A DNA stretch of 15,069 bases from Methylotenera sp. (lineage in GTDB: Bacteria > Pseudomonadota > Gammaproteobacteria > Burkholderiales > Methylophilaceae): positions 1 to 15,069 of the forward strand of contig JAIYEJ010000039.1 in NCBI GenBank assembly GCA_027487055.1. The letters are read 5' to 3'. The position numbers and the translations under genes are program-made. The notes beneath the pieces were generated by a model. It did no database searches, was not told the DNA's origin, and worked only from the letters and a program-made list of their open reading frames with translations. Positions 7,122-14,703 of this stretch are shown here, piece after piece. Numbering within the stretch: the first letter of the stretch is position 1; the number at the start of each line of letters is the position of its first letter.

Positions 7122-7850
7122 ATGTCAACTTCCCACCGCCCTAGTCAACGTGCAAATAACCAGCTTCGCCCTATTGAAATTATTCGTCATTACACTAAAC
7201 ATGCCGAAGGCTCAGTACTGATTAAGTTTGGTGATACGCATGTACTATGCACCGCCAGTGTTGAAGAAAAAGTACCTGGATTTCTAAAAGGTAAAAATCA
7301 GGGCTGGGTCACGGCCGAATATGGCATGCTACCGCGTAGCACAGGTAGCCGCATGGACCGTGAAGCCGCTAAAGGCAAGCAATCTGGCCGCACGCAAGAA
7401 ATCCAACGTTTAATTGGCCGCAGTTTACGTGCGATTATAGATTTAGAAAAACTTGGTGAACGCAGTATTCATCTGGATTGCGATGTGATTCAGGCAGATG
7501 GCGGAACACGTACAGCCAGTATCACAGGTGCTTATGTTGCTTTGCAAGACGCGATTTCTACCCTTTTAGAGAAAAATTTAATTACACAAAACCCGATTAA
7601 ACAAGCTGTAGCTGCGATTTCTGTGGGTGTTTATAAAGGCGTACCAGTGCTCGATTTAGACTATATTGAAGATAGCGACTGCGACACTGATATGAATGTA
7701 GTAATGACTGAAAGTGGTGGTTTTGTAGAAATTCAAGGCACAGCTGAAGGTGAACCATTTGACCAAACAGCAATGACTGAAATGCTGAATCTGGCGCAGA
7801 CTGGCATTTCTGCCCTAATTAAACACCAAAAAACTGCACTAAAAATATAA
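7122..7850 (+). CDS. rph: Ribonuclease PH
   Basis: RNase PH is a phosphate-dependent 3'-5' exoribonuclease that trims the 3' ends of tRNA and rRNA precursors. Family landmarks are present: NNQLRP and YTKHAEGSVLI near the N-terminus, VTAEYGMLPRST (about 63-74), KQSGRTQEIQRLIGRSLRA, the active-site segment DCDVIQADGGTRTASITGA, and the metal-site region DLDYIEDSDCDTDMNVVMT. The frame is open back to a TTG at 7080 and an ATG at 7107. I chose ATG 7122 because it gives MSTSHRPSQRANNQLRP, matching the family, a 242-residue length near E. coli's 238, and AAGTGA five bases upstream. The earlier TTG lies inside the terminator stem. It leads the rph-rdgB-small ORF-hemW run. Confidence 0.95.
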   Translation: MSTSHRPSQRANNQLRPIEIIRHYTKHAEGSVLIKFGDTHVLCTASVEEKVPGFLKGKNQGWVTAEYGMLPRSTGSRMDREAAKGKQSGRTQEIQRLIGRSLRAIIDLEKLGERSIHLDCDVIQADGGTRTASITGAYVALQDAISTLLEKNLITQNPIKQAVAAISVGVYKGVPVLDLDYIEDSDCDTDMNVVMTESGGFVEIQGTAEGEPFDQTAMTEMLNLAQTGISALIKHQKTALKI

Positions 7851-7867
7851 TTAAAAATAAAGTCTAA

Positions 7868-8473
7868 ATGATTAAAAAGCTCGTTATCGCCAGTGGCAAC
7901 AAAGGTAAACTGCTAGAGATTCAAGCCCTTTTAAGCCCTATCAATATCGAGGTATTACCTCAATCTTTGTTTAATGTGCCTGAAGCTGCAGAGCCACATT
8001 GTACGTTTATTGAAAATGCGTTGGCTAAAGCACGCAATGCAAGCTTACACACTGGTTTACCCGCTCTTGCTGATGACTCAGGATTATGCTTAGAGGCGTT
8101 AGACGGTTCGCCGGGTGTGCATTCTGCCTATTTTGCGGGTGAGCCAAGAGATGACGAAAAAAATAATGTCCTTTTACTAAAAGTACTTAAAGACCATTAC
8201 AACCGCTTTGCCCATTATTATTGTTGCATGGTTCTTGTCAGAAGGCATGATGATCCTCAGCCGCTAATTGCTGAAGGTGTATGGTCTGGCGCAATTTTAA
8301 AAAAACCGCGTGGGCAAAACGGTTTTGGCTATGACCCGCTTTTTATGGATAACAAAACTGGTAAATCTGTGGCGGAATTACCAGTGGAAATTAAAAACAA
8401 GATTAGTCACCGTGGACAAGCCATGCGTAAAATGCTTTTATTAATTGAAAACTTACCTAATACCGAAGTTTAG
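7868..8473 (+). CDS. rdgB: Non-canonical purine NTP pyrophosphatase (RdgB/HAM1 family)
   Basis: This enzyme hydrolyses XTP, ITP and dITP to monophosphates, keeping deaminated purines out of DNA and RNA. The sequence shows SGNKGK (9-14), the catalytic and substrate-binding ADDSGLCLEALDG (68-80) followed by SPGVHSA, RGQNGFGYDPLF in the middle-to-late region and SHRGQAMRKM near the C-terminus. At 201 residues it is full length for the family. The ATG at 7868 lies 17 bp after the rph stop with a TAAAG-type site five bases upstream. The rph-rdgB pairing is common in bacteria. Confidence 0.96.
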   Translation: MIKKLVIASGNKGKLLEIQALLSPINIEVLPQSLFNVPEAAEPHCTFIENALAKARNASLHTGLPALADDSGLCLEALDGSPGVHSAYFAGEPRDDEKNNVLLLKVLKDHYNRFAHYYCCMVLVRRHDDPQPLIAEGVWSGAILKKPRGQNGFGYDPLFMDNKTGKSVAELPVEIKNKISHRGQAMRKMLLLIENLPNTEV

Positions 8474-8483
8474 TGACTTAACA

Positions 8484-8693
8484 ATGAAAACCCTGCCAGT
8501 TTGGGTACGTGATGACGAGAGTGTAGTTTCATGTACTGAAAAAATAAAAGTAATGAAAGAAAACTTTGTTGAAATTGCGCAAATGTCCCAAGACGCGTTT
8601 GAAGATGGTTTGTTGATGGAAGTGAGCGAGGCACAAATGCGTGCAGTTTTGCATCAGTTAGTGGATGAACTCATCAACCCTTACAAAAAATAA
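8484..8693 (+). CDS. Small acidic protein of unknown function
   Basis: I cannot assign a function. The 69-residue product has no signal peptide and no membrane segment. It is rich in acidic residues (about 13 Asp/Glu against 9 Lys/Arg), has one Cys (VVSCTEK) and looks largely helical, with two amphipathic stretches around residues 20-40 and 44-64. The frame can be opened back to a TTG at 8445 inside rdgB, but the ATG at 8484 (MKTLPVWVRDDE) lies 10 bp after the rdgB stop and is the natural start. Its co-directional position between rdgB and hemW, with short gaps on both sides, argues that it is a real gene of this operon. I think similar proteins occur at this place in other betaproteobacteria, but that is recollection only. 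Confidence 0.78.
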   Translation: MKTLPVWVRDDESVVSCTEKIKVMKENFVEIAQMSQDAFEDGLLMEVSEAQMRAVLHQLVDELINPYKK

Positions 8694-8716
8694 GTGGATG
8701 TTTCAGCAAAAGCCCA

Positions 8717-9958
8717 ATGAAAAAAGTTATCCCAATCACGTCAGAAGCTAGCTTTAATGCGCCAAGCAAGCCAATAAATGTGACTTTTCCTGTAATTGGT
8801 GACGCAACACTTTCTGGATTAAAAAATCCACCACCTCTTTCGCTTTACATCCATATTCCTTGGTGCGTAAAAAAATGTCCTTATTGTGATTTTAACTCGC
8901 ACGAATCTCGAAGCGAGATTCCAGAAAAGCGTTATGTAGCCGCTTTAATCGCCGATTTAGAACAATCTGTTCCACGTGTTTATGGGCGAAAAATCAAAAC
9001 TGTTTTTTTTGGTGGCGGCACACCTAGCCTCTTTAGTGCAGAAACAATTAACCATATTTTAAGTGCAGTACGTATGCTTACGCCCTTAGATTACGACGCT
9101 GAAATCACGCTAGAAGCGAACCCAGGCACGGTAGATACAGCCCATTTTATTGGCTACAAAGAAGCAGGCGTAAATCGGGTTTCTCTAGGCATACAAAGCT
9201 TTAATGCCGATTACCTTAAGGCGCTGGGTCGCATTCATAACGATAAAGAAGCCCTAGAAGCAGCTAAACTCGCACTTAACATATTTGAACGCGTCAATTT
9301 AGATGTGATGTATGCACTACCAAACCAAACTTTAGAAAATGCGCTGGCTGACGCACAAATGGCGATTAGCTTAAATCCTGATCATTTATCTTTTTACCAT
9401 TTAACATTAGAGCCCAACACCCCTTTTCACCATTCGCCACCTAGCCTACCAAGCGATGATACAAGCGCAGATATGCAAGAACAAATTGAGGCGTTATTGG
9501 CTGAACATGGCTATCTGCATTATGAAACCTCTGCATTTTGCAAAGCCAATAGCCAAGCTAGACACAATTTAAATTATTGGCAATTTGGTGATTATTTAGG
9601 CATTGGTGCGGGTGCGCATTCCAAATTAAGCTATCACGACAAAATCACCCGCGAAACACGACATAAACACCCAAATGCTTACATGCAAGCAAGCGAATCT
9701 GGAAGTGCTGTTGACCATACTTGGATCATAGAAAATGAGGACTTGAGCTTTGAATTTATGATGAATGCACTGCGACTCAATAATGGATTTGAAAAAAAAC
9801 TATTTAGCGAGCGCACAGGCTTACCCTGGGAGACAATAGCCATGAGGCTTACAGAGGCATCTAAACAAGGTTTAATTAAAGAAGATTTACAATATATAAA
9901 ACCAAGCCTAACTGGGCAGCGCTATTTAAATAATTTATTAGAGTTATTTTTAAACTAA
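8717..9958 (+). CDS. hemW: Radical SAM heme chaperone HemW
   Basis: HemW is a radical-SAM relative of the oxygen-independent coproporphyrinogen III oxidase HemN that binds heme and delivers it to respiratory proteins. The SAM/4Fe-4S motif is CVKKCPYCDF (C50, C54, C57). It has Asp-Phe after the third Cys, as in HemW, where true HemN has a further Cys. FFGGGTPS is at 97-104, and EANPGT plus GVNRVSLGIQSF follow in the core. The HemW C-terminal region includes SFYHLTLEPNTPF and YWQFGDYLGIGAGAHS. At 413 residues it is about 35 longer than E. coli HemW because of an N-terminal extension before LSLYIHIPWC. The ATG at 8717 has a poor ribosome binding site, and no later ATG suits the core. Its stop overlaps that of the convergent FimV-like gene. 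Confidence 0.93.
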   Translation: MKKVIPITSEASFNAPSKPINVTFPVIGDATLSGLKNPPPLSLYIHIPWCVKKCPYCDFNSHESRSEIPEKRYVAALIADLEQSVPRVYGRKIKTVFFGGGTPSLFSAETINHILSAVRMLTPLDYDAEITLEANPGTVDTAHFIGYKEAGVNRVSLGIQSFNADYLKALGRIHNDKEALEAAKLALNIFERVNLDVMYALPNQTLENALADAQMAISLNPDHLSFYHLTLEPNTPFHHSPPSLPSDDTSADMQEQIEALLAEHGYLHYETSAFCKANSQARHNLNYWQFGDYLGIGAGAHSKLSYHDKITRETRHKHPNAYMQASESGSAVDHTWIIENEDLSFEFMMNALRLNNGFEKKLFSERTGLPWETIAMRLTEASKQGLIKEDLQYIKPSLTGQRYLNNLLELFLN

Positions 9959-11374
9959 TTCTTTACGTGCCTCAAGCAAACCAATCAACATCATAACTTC
10001 TTCTACCACTTCTTTGCCAAAACCGATGCGCTCGCCACCTCGGTTATCTGAAATTAATTCACGCAAATAATGATAAGCTGCGTCTTCAGGCCAAGTTTTA
10101 TAAAGCTTTTCCAAAATGTGTGGAAACTCTTGTAGGCTTTTTGGCATTGCTAAAGGGACTTCTTTTTCAGCCCAAACGGGTGGTAATACATTAAAAGTAG
10201 CATGCAACTCTTTTGCATAATTTTCAAATTCGTCTTTGAGTTTTAATTTTCTAAAAACGTCTAATAAATATAACCAATGATTAATAGATGCTTTAGGTGA
10301 ATATTTTATCGCCATTTTAAGATGAGCAATCGCATCACTAGTGCGGTTAATGCTCATCAAAAGTTTTGCTTCCTCTAATGAACTTAGATTCATTTCAACC
10401 TGCTTAGTCGCTTTGGCTAAATCTGCTTGTTGTATCGTTTTAAAGTCAGATTTCTGAACAGTAGCTAAACTTGACGGCTGCCAAAGGCCACTTAATTCGT
10501 CCACAGATTCTTGCGCTTTAGACGCAACAAAACTCAATTTTGCATCAACAGTTTCACGGTGCTTTTTAATTATAAAAGCACCAAACCCAAAAAGTGCGCC
10601 TAAACCTAACACTGACAAAAGGATATTGTTATCAAACCATTTTATGATTGCGAACGGTTCTCTCTCAGTTAGTGTTGGCGCATCAGCATTTTTATCTAAA
10701 TTTTTAAATACTTTTTTTGATGGACTATCTGTAATAGTCGGATTTTCTGAATGCTTATTTGCTAACTGTTTACTTGGTAGATTTACGTTTTGGCTACCCA
10801 GCGTTCTATGAAACTCTAGGTTTAATTCGGTCATTTTAGCCTGCAAATAAATCAGCTTTTCGTTTAACTTTGCAAGTTCTTGCTTTAAAAATTCATTTTT
10901 ATTGACCAAATACTCATATTCTTTTATTAATGCTTCAGGCACTTTTTCTATCTGGTAACTCATTTTAAGCGTTTGATTTTTTGGTTTAGGCCCTTTTCTA
11001 ATCGCACGCGCTTTGCTTGAAAGTGATTTTAAAGTTGGAATCAGTAGTGAAGTCGGCTCATTAAAACGAAGTTGAGGCGTTAAACTTGGCTGAACTTCTT
11101 TACTTAAACGCAGCGTTTTAAATACAAATTGGCGCTGCATATATTGATTTTTTGGATAAAACAAACGTGCAACTTCATTAAGGTTTTCACCCGGCAGCAT
11201 TGGCCAAGTCATGCTATTTTCATCTAGCGCTGGCAATTCTGTATTTTTTAATTGAGCGCCCTGCAGTTGTTGATCTCGCACCATCGTGTTGCTTTTGTCA
11301 AATGCAGGCACTGCACCCACAGCCCCTGTATGCATTAAGCCAAGTAGTATTGCAAGCGTGAGTGTTGACTTCAA
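9950..11374 (-). CDS. FimV-like protein: LysM-like, coiled coil, one membrane segment, TPR-like tail
   Basis: The architecture matches FimV-type proteins, which sit at the inner membrane and assist type IV pilus assembly, polar localisation and cAMP signalling in Pseudomonas. In order: signal peptide (MKSTLTLAILLGLMHTGAVGA, probable cut near residue 21); a LysM-like stretch at about 57-116 (LPGENLNEVARLFYP through SLLIPTLKSL); coiled coil at about 145-190; a transmembrane helix at about 251-269; and a cytoplasmic TPR-like region at about 330-395 (EEAKLLMSINRTSDAIAHLKMAIKYSP). At 474 residues it is much shorter than Pseudomonas FimV (over 900) and lacks its long acidic segment. The start is a TTG at 11374: the first ATG would remove the hydrophobic core of the signal peptide. 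It lies 10 bp after argH and is probably translationally coupled to it. Architecture is well supported; pilus function is inference. Confidence 0.72.
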   Translation of the reverse strand: MKSTLTLAILLGLMHTGAVGAVPAFDKSNTMVRDQQLQGAQLKNTELPALDENSMTWPMLPGENLNEVARLFYPKNQYMQRQFVFKTLRLSKEVQPSLTPQLRFNEPTSLLIPTLKSLSSKARAIRKGPKPKNQTLKMSYQIEKVPEALIKEYEYLVNKNEFLKQELAKLNEKLIYLQAKMTELNLEFHRTLGSQNVNLPSKQLANKHSENPTITDSPSKKVFKNLDKNADAPTLTEREPFAIIKWFDNNILLSVLGLGALFGFGAFIIKKHRETVDAKLSFVASKAQESVDELSGLWQPSSLATVQKSDFKTIQQADLAKATKQVEMNLSSLEEAKLLMSINRTSDAIAHLKMAIKYSPKASINHWLYLLDVFRKLKLKDEFENYAKELHATFNVLPPVWAEKEVPLAMPKSLQEFPHILEKLYKTWPEDAAYHYLRELISDNRGGERIGFGKEVVEEVMMLIGLLEARKELV

Positions 11375-11384
11375 AGTATTTAAT

Positions 11385-12785
11385 TTATTTGCTGATGAAT
11401 TTTCGGGCTCGCTGTATAGACTTTTTTACTTGTGCTGGTGCAGTGCCGCCCAAATGGTTGCGACTCGCAACCGAGCCTTCTAAGGTAAGTACTTGATAAA
11501 CATCTTGCGCGATCAATTTGCTGAATTTCTGTAGATCTATCAAAGATAAGTCTGCTAAATCGCAACCTTTTTTTGCCGCAAACTTGACTGCAAGTGCAAC
11601 AACTTCATGCGCATCTCTAAACGGCAAGCCTTTTTTAACCAAGTAATCGGCTAAATCAGTCGCAGTTGCAAAGCCCTCTAATGCGGCTTTACGCATATTT
11701 TCTATATTCACTGTAATACCACGTAACATATCTGCATAAATGGCCAGCGTTACTAACAAAGTATCGGCGGTATCAAACAAAGGCTCTTTATCTTCTTGGT
11801 TATCTTTGTTATACGCTAGCGGCTGACCTTTCATAAGTGTCAGCAGCGCGGTTAAATTGCCATATACGCGTCCAGTTTTTCCACGCACCAATTCTGGTAC
11901 ATCGGGGTTTTTCTTTTGCGGCATAATCGATGAGCCTGTCGTGAAACGATCGGCAATATCGATAAATGCAAAGCGTGGGCTCATCCACAAAATAAGCTCT
12001 TCTGAAAAACGCGATAAATGCATCATTAACACACTTGCAGCTGCAGTAAATTCAATCGCAAAATCACGGTCAGACACTGCATCGAGTGAGTTTTCACATA
12101 CGGCATCAAAACCTAAGGTTTTAGCGACCATTTCGCGATTAATCGGGTAACTTGTCCCCGCCAATGCTGCTGCACCCAAGGGTAGCCTATTAATACGCTT
12201 TCTTGAATCTGCAAAACGCTCAGCATCTCGCTTTAACATTTCATAATACGCCATGAGATGATGTCCAAGCGTAACAGGTTGCGCCACTTGCAAATGCGTA
12301 AAGCCCGGCATGATAGTGTCGAAATGTTGTTCAGCTAAATCTAAAATGGAGGTTTGTAATTTAGTAATCCCCAATAAAACTTCATCACTTACCCCGCGCA
12401 ACCAAAGTCGTACATCTGTCGCAACTTGGTCGTTACGGCTTCTGCCTGTATGTAAGCGCTTACCTGCATCTCCAATTTTGTCAGTTAGGCGCTTTTCAAT
12501 GTTTAGGTGCACGTCTTCTAAATCGAGCAACCATTCAAATTTATCAGCATTAATTTCTGCCAAAATTTCTTTTAAACCTTTTTCAATGGCTCTGATATCT
12601 GCACTCGAAATAATGCCTTGTGCATTAAGCATTTTTGCATGTGCAAGAGAACCTTGAATATCAACCTCAGCCAGTCGCTTATCAAAGCTCACTGAAGCAG
12701 TATATTTTTTGACCAATTCGGCAACTGGCTCACTAAAACGGCCAGACCAGCTTTTGGCTTTTTTGTTTAAACTATTATTTTGCAA
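11385..12785 (-). CDS. argH: Argininosuccinate lyase
   Basis: It catalyses the last step of arginine synthesis, splitting argininosuccinate into arginine and fumarate. Fumarase/aspartase superfamily signatures are clear: LHTGRSRNDQ (111-120), GFTHLQVAQP with H164, and the flexible loop GSSIMPQKKNP (284-294) holding the catalytic Ser. The N-terminus KSWSGRFSEPV is typical. Length is 466 residues, standard. The start is a TTG at 12785. An in-frame TAA lies five codons upstream, no ATG occurs before residue 52, and AAGAGAG sits five bases before the TTG. It is divergent from the AlgZ-type kinase gene, the arrangement also known in Pseudomonas, and is followed 10 bp later by the FimV-like gene. 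A box resembling an ArgR operator lies 40-53 bp upstream. Confidence 0.97.
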   Translation of the reverse strand: MQNNSLNKKAKSWSGRFSEPVAELVKKYTASVSFDKRLAEVDIQGSLAHAKMLNAQGIISSADIRAIEKGLKEILAEINADKFEWLLDLEDVHLNIEKRLTDKIGDAGKRLHTGRSRNDQVATDVRLWLRGVSDEVLLGITKLQTSILDLAEQHFDTIMPGFTHLQVAQPVTLGHHLMAYYEMLKRDAERFADSRKRINRLPLGAAALAGTSYPINREMVAKTLGFDAVCENSLDAVSDRDFAIEFTAAASVLMMHLSRFSEELILWMSPRFAFIDIADRFTTGSSIMPQKKNPDVPELVRGKTGRVYGNLTALLTLMKGQPLAYNKDNQEDKEPLFDTADTLLVTLAIYADMLRGITVNIENMRKAALEGFATATDLADYLVKKGLPFRDAHEVVALAVKFAAKKGCDLADLSLIDLQKFSKLIAQDVYQVLTLEGSVASRNHLGGTAPAQVKKSIQRARKFISK

Positions 12786-12790
12786 AACGA

Positions 12791-12797
12791 CTCTCTT
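12791..12797 (-). promoter_or_regulatory. Ribosome binding site that decides the argH TTG start
   Basis: AAGAGAG on the minus strand lies five bases before TTG 12785. An in-frame stop overlaps its upstream edge, so no longer product is possible. Confidence 0.6.
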
Positions 12798-12824
12798 TTA
12801 ATGATTAAACTACTAAACTTTAAG

Positions 12825-12838
12825 TGCATATTTATTCA
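12825..12838 (-). promoter_or_regulatory. Candidate ARG box (ArgR operator) upstream of argH
   Basis: The sequence TGCATATTTATTCA matches 13 of 14 positions of the enterobacterial ARG box core TGAATwwwwATTCA. A weaker copy (TGACTATTTATTAG, 11 of 14) begins exactly 32 bp away at 12857, about three helical turns. It is placed where an argH promoter should be. The region is very AT-rich, and no argR gene is in view, so this remains tentative. Confidence 0.35.
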
Positions 12839-12875
12839 TTTGACTACTCACTTAAATGACTATTTATTAGCTTTA

Positions 12876-12905
12876 TTGTAAAAATGACCTTAATAATAAT
12901 ATACT
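12876..12905 (+). promoter_or_regulatory. Candidate promoter for the algZ-algR pair
   Basis: TTGTAA (12876-12881) and TATACT (12900-12905) are spaced by 18 bp, matching four and five of six sigma-70 consensus bases. The expected start near 12912 leaves a short leader before the GTG at 12935. Confidence 0.4.
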
Positions 12906-12934
12906 TATCTGATTATTATAACTAAGTATACGCT

Positions 12935-13924
12935 GTGCGCAAAAATAGTCGCCTCCCTAACCTGCATAATCTTGGCATTCATTTACGAATTTTGCTGATT
13001 GTGAACCTACTAGCAGTGATGGCGGCTATTTTACTCAGTCAACAATTGACTGACTTATTTCCTCTATTAGCGCAAATTTCTGCACTGGTACAACCCATCA
13101 TATTACTGAGCATGCTGGGCCTTTACATACTTTATCCACTGTTGAACAAAGTAGAATACTGGCAAGGTTTACTGGTCATTTTGTTGTTAGAAACAGCAAT
13201 TACCTACCTCGTTTTTAGCTTTATTAGCCAATATTTTACCTTTTATACCAATCTTGAAATTAGCCGTGCATGCTTACTCACAGCGATAGTCACGGGCATT
13301 GTGCTGTATTATTTTTCTCTGCAAGAAAAAGCTTATTCACCCGCCATCGCAGAGGCAAGACTACAAGCGCTGCAAGCGCGTATTCGACCGCATTTTTTAT
13401 TTAATAGTATTAATGCTGTTCTTTCACTGATTCGTACCCAGCCAAAACGTGCAGAAACTGCGTTAGAAGATATGGCAGATTTGTTTCGAGTGTTAATGAG
13501 CGAGAATCGCGATTTAGTGCCACTCGCGCAAGAAATCAGCCTATGTCAGCGATATTTAGATTTAGAAAAATTACGCCTTGATGAACGCCTAAAAATTACT
13601 TGGCAAATTGACGATATGCCAAGTGATGCGATGATTCCCCCGCTGATTATGCAACCCTTATTAGAAAACGCGGTTTATCATGGTATTGAGCCTATGCCTG
13701 AAGGTGGGGAAATTTTGGTTAAAATCTATACCAAGCTGAAAGAACTTAACATTACAATTAGCAACCCTTACACACCACAACACGAGCGACATTCAGGTAA
13801 TAAAATGGCGCTTAAAAATATAGAAGAGCGGCTAAAATTACATTTTGATTTAGAAAGTTCGCTCAAAAAAAATGTTAAAGATAACCGTTATGAAGTGCAT
13901 ATTCGGATTCCTGAAAAAATTTGA
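12935..13924 (+). CDS. algZ: AlgZ/FimS-type sensor histidine kinase (LytS family, His_kinase PF06580)
   Basis: A membrane histidine kinase that should phosphorylate the adjacent LytTR regulator. Four hydrophobic helices lie at about 16-34, 42-70, 78-100 and 108-128, without a large periplasmic domain. The His-kinase box RPHFLFNSINAVLSLIR begins at 151, with H153 the expected phosphoacceptor. The ATP-binding N box is PLIMQPLLENAVYHG (236-250, N245) and the C-terminal lid region is GNKMALKNIEERL (288-300), the variant form without the classical GxGxGL glycines. Length 329 fits the family. The start is a GTG at 12935; the first internal ATG (residue 29) would cut into the first membrane helix. 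It is divergent from argH and followed 23 bp later by the regulator gene, the same order as algZ(fimS)-algR in Pseudomonas. The stimulus is unknown. Confidence 0.88.
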   Translation: MRKNSRLPNLHNLGIHLRILLIVNLLAVMAAILLSQQLTDLFPLLAQISALVQPIILLSMLGLYILYPLLNKVEYWQGLLVILLLETAITYLVFSFISQYFTFYTNLEISRACLLTAIVTGIVLYYFSLQEKAYSPAIAEARLQALQARIRPHFLFNSINAVLSLIRTQPKRAETALEDMADLFRVLMSENRDLVPLAQEISLCQRYLDLEKLRLDERLKITWQIDDMPSDAMIPPLIMQPLLENAVYHGIEPMPEGGEILVKIYTKLKELNITISNPYTPQHERHSGNKMALKNIEERLKLHFDLESSLKKNVKDNRYEVHIRIPEKI

Positions 13925-13947
13925 GTTGATACTTGGCTAATTAAAAG

Positions 13948-14682
13948 ATGCAACAAACACTTAAAATCTTAATTGCTGATGATGAACCGCCAGCACGTAA
14001 TCGTATGCGTGATTTATTAGCTGATATTGAGCATGTAACCGTAGTTGCAGAAGCTAAAAATGGCAAAGAAGCGATTGATTTAGCGCAGTCGACCACGCCA
14101 GACGTGATGCTCTTAGATATTCGCATGCCTATCATGGATGGCATTGAAGCCGCACAACATGCACAAAAGCTAGCGCCTAAGCCTTATATCATTTTTACTA
14201 CCGCGTTTGATGCTTATGCTATTAAGGCCTTTGATTTAAACGCGATAGATTATCTACTGAAACCGATTCGGCTAGAACGCCTGCAGACAGCAATTAATAA
14301 AGCACATGCATTAAAACCATTGCCTATAGAAGCCTTAAAATCGCTACAAAAAGTACGCAGTCATTTAAGTATTCATGAGCGGGGGCGCGTGTTGTTAGTC
14401 CCAATAGAAAAAGTAATTTTTTTGCGGGCTGAGCTTAAATACATCACAGTGCGTACCGCTGAAAGCGAACATTTAATTGAAGAGTCGCTCACCAATTTAG
14501 AAATTGAATTTGGTGAGCGATTTATTCGTTTACACCGCAACTGTTTAGTTGCACCACATTTTATTGCAGGTTATGAAAAACGTACGATTGATGACGAAAG
14601 CCAATGGGTTGCGATGTTTAAAGAAATCCCAGAAACCGTTACAGTGAGCCGACGCCAGCAACATCTTATTCGCAAAACTTAA
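13948..14682 (+). CDS. algR: AlgR-type LytTR response regulator
   Basis: A two-domain transcription regulator, the likely partner of the upstream kinase. The receiver domain has acidic residues D11-D12 (LIADDEPPARNRM), phosphoacceptor D57 (VMLLDIRMPIMDG), the switch Thr in FTTAFDAYAIKAF and the conserved Lys K105 in DYLLKPI. The C-terminal LytTR DNA-binding domain covers about residues 140-242 (ERGRVLLVPIEKVIFLRAEL, RFIRLHRNCLVA, VSRRQQ). Length is 244 residues, close to P. aeruginosa AlgR (248). The ATG at 13948 lies 23 bp after algZ. In Pseudomonas this pair governs type IV pili, alginate and virulence genes; its targets here cannot be read from the sequence, though the FimV-like gene is nearby. 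hemC, which follows algR in Pseudomonas, is not present. Confidence 0.92.
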   Translation: MQQTLKILIADDEPPARNRMRDLLADIEHVTVVAEAKNGKEAIDLAQSTTPDVMLLDIRMPIMDGIEAAQHAQKLAPKPYIIFTTAFDAYAIKAFDLNAIDYLLKPIRLERLQTAINKAHALKPLPIEALKSLQKVRSHLSIHERGRVLLVPIEKVIFLRAELKYITVRTAESEHLIEESLTNLEIEFGERFIRLHRNCLVAPHFIAGYEKRTIDDESQWVAMFKEIPETVTVSRRQQHLIRKT

Positions 14683-14703
14683 GCTAAAAAACTACATTTA
14701 AAA

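Noticed and set aside
12310..12657. 115-codon plus-strand open frame inside argH
   Set aside because: It is antisense to the conserved argH catalytic region; the product is rich in Ser, Arg and Cys, as expected for a shadow frame.
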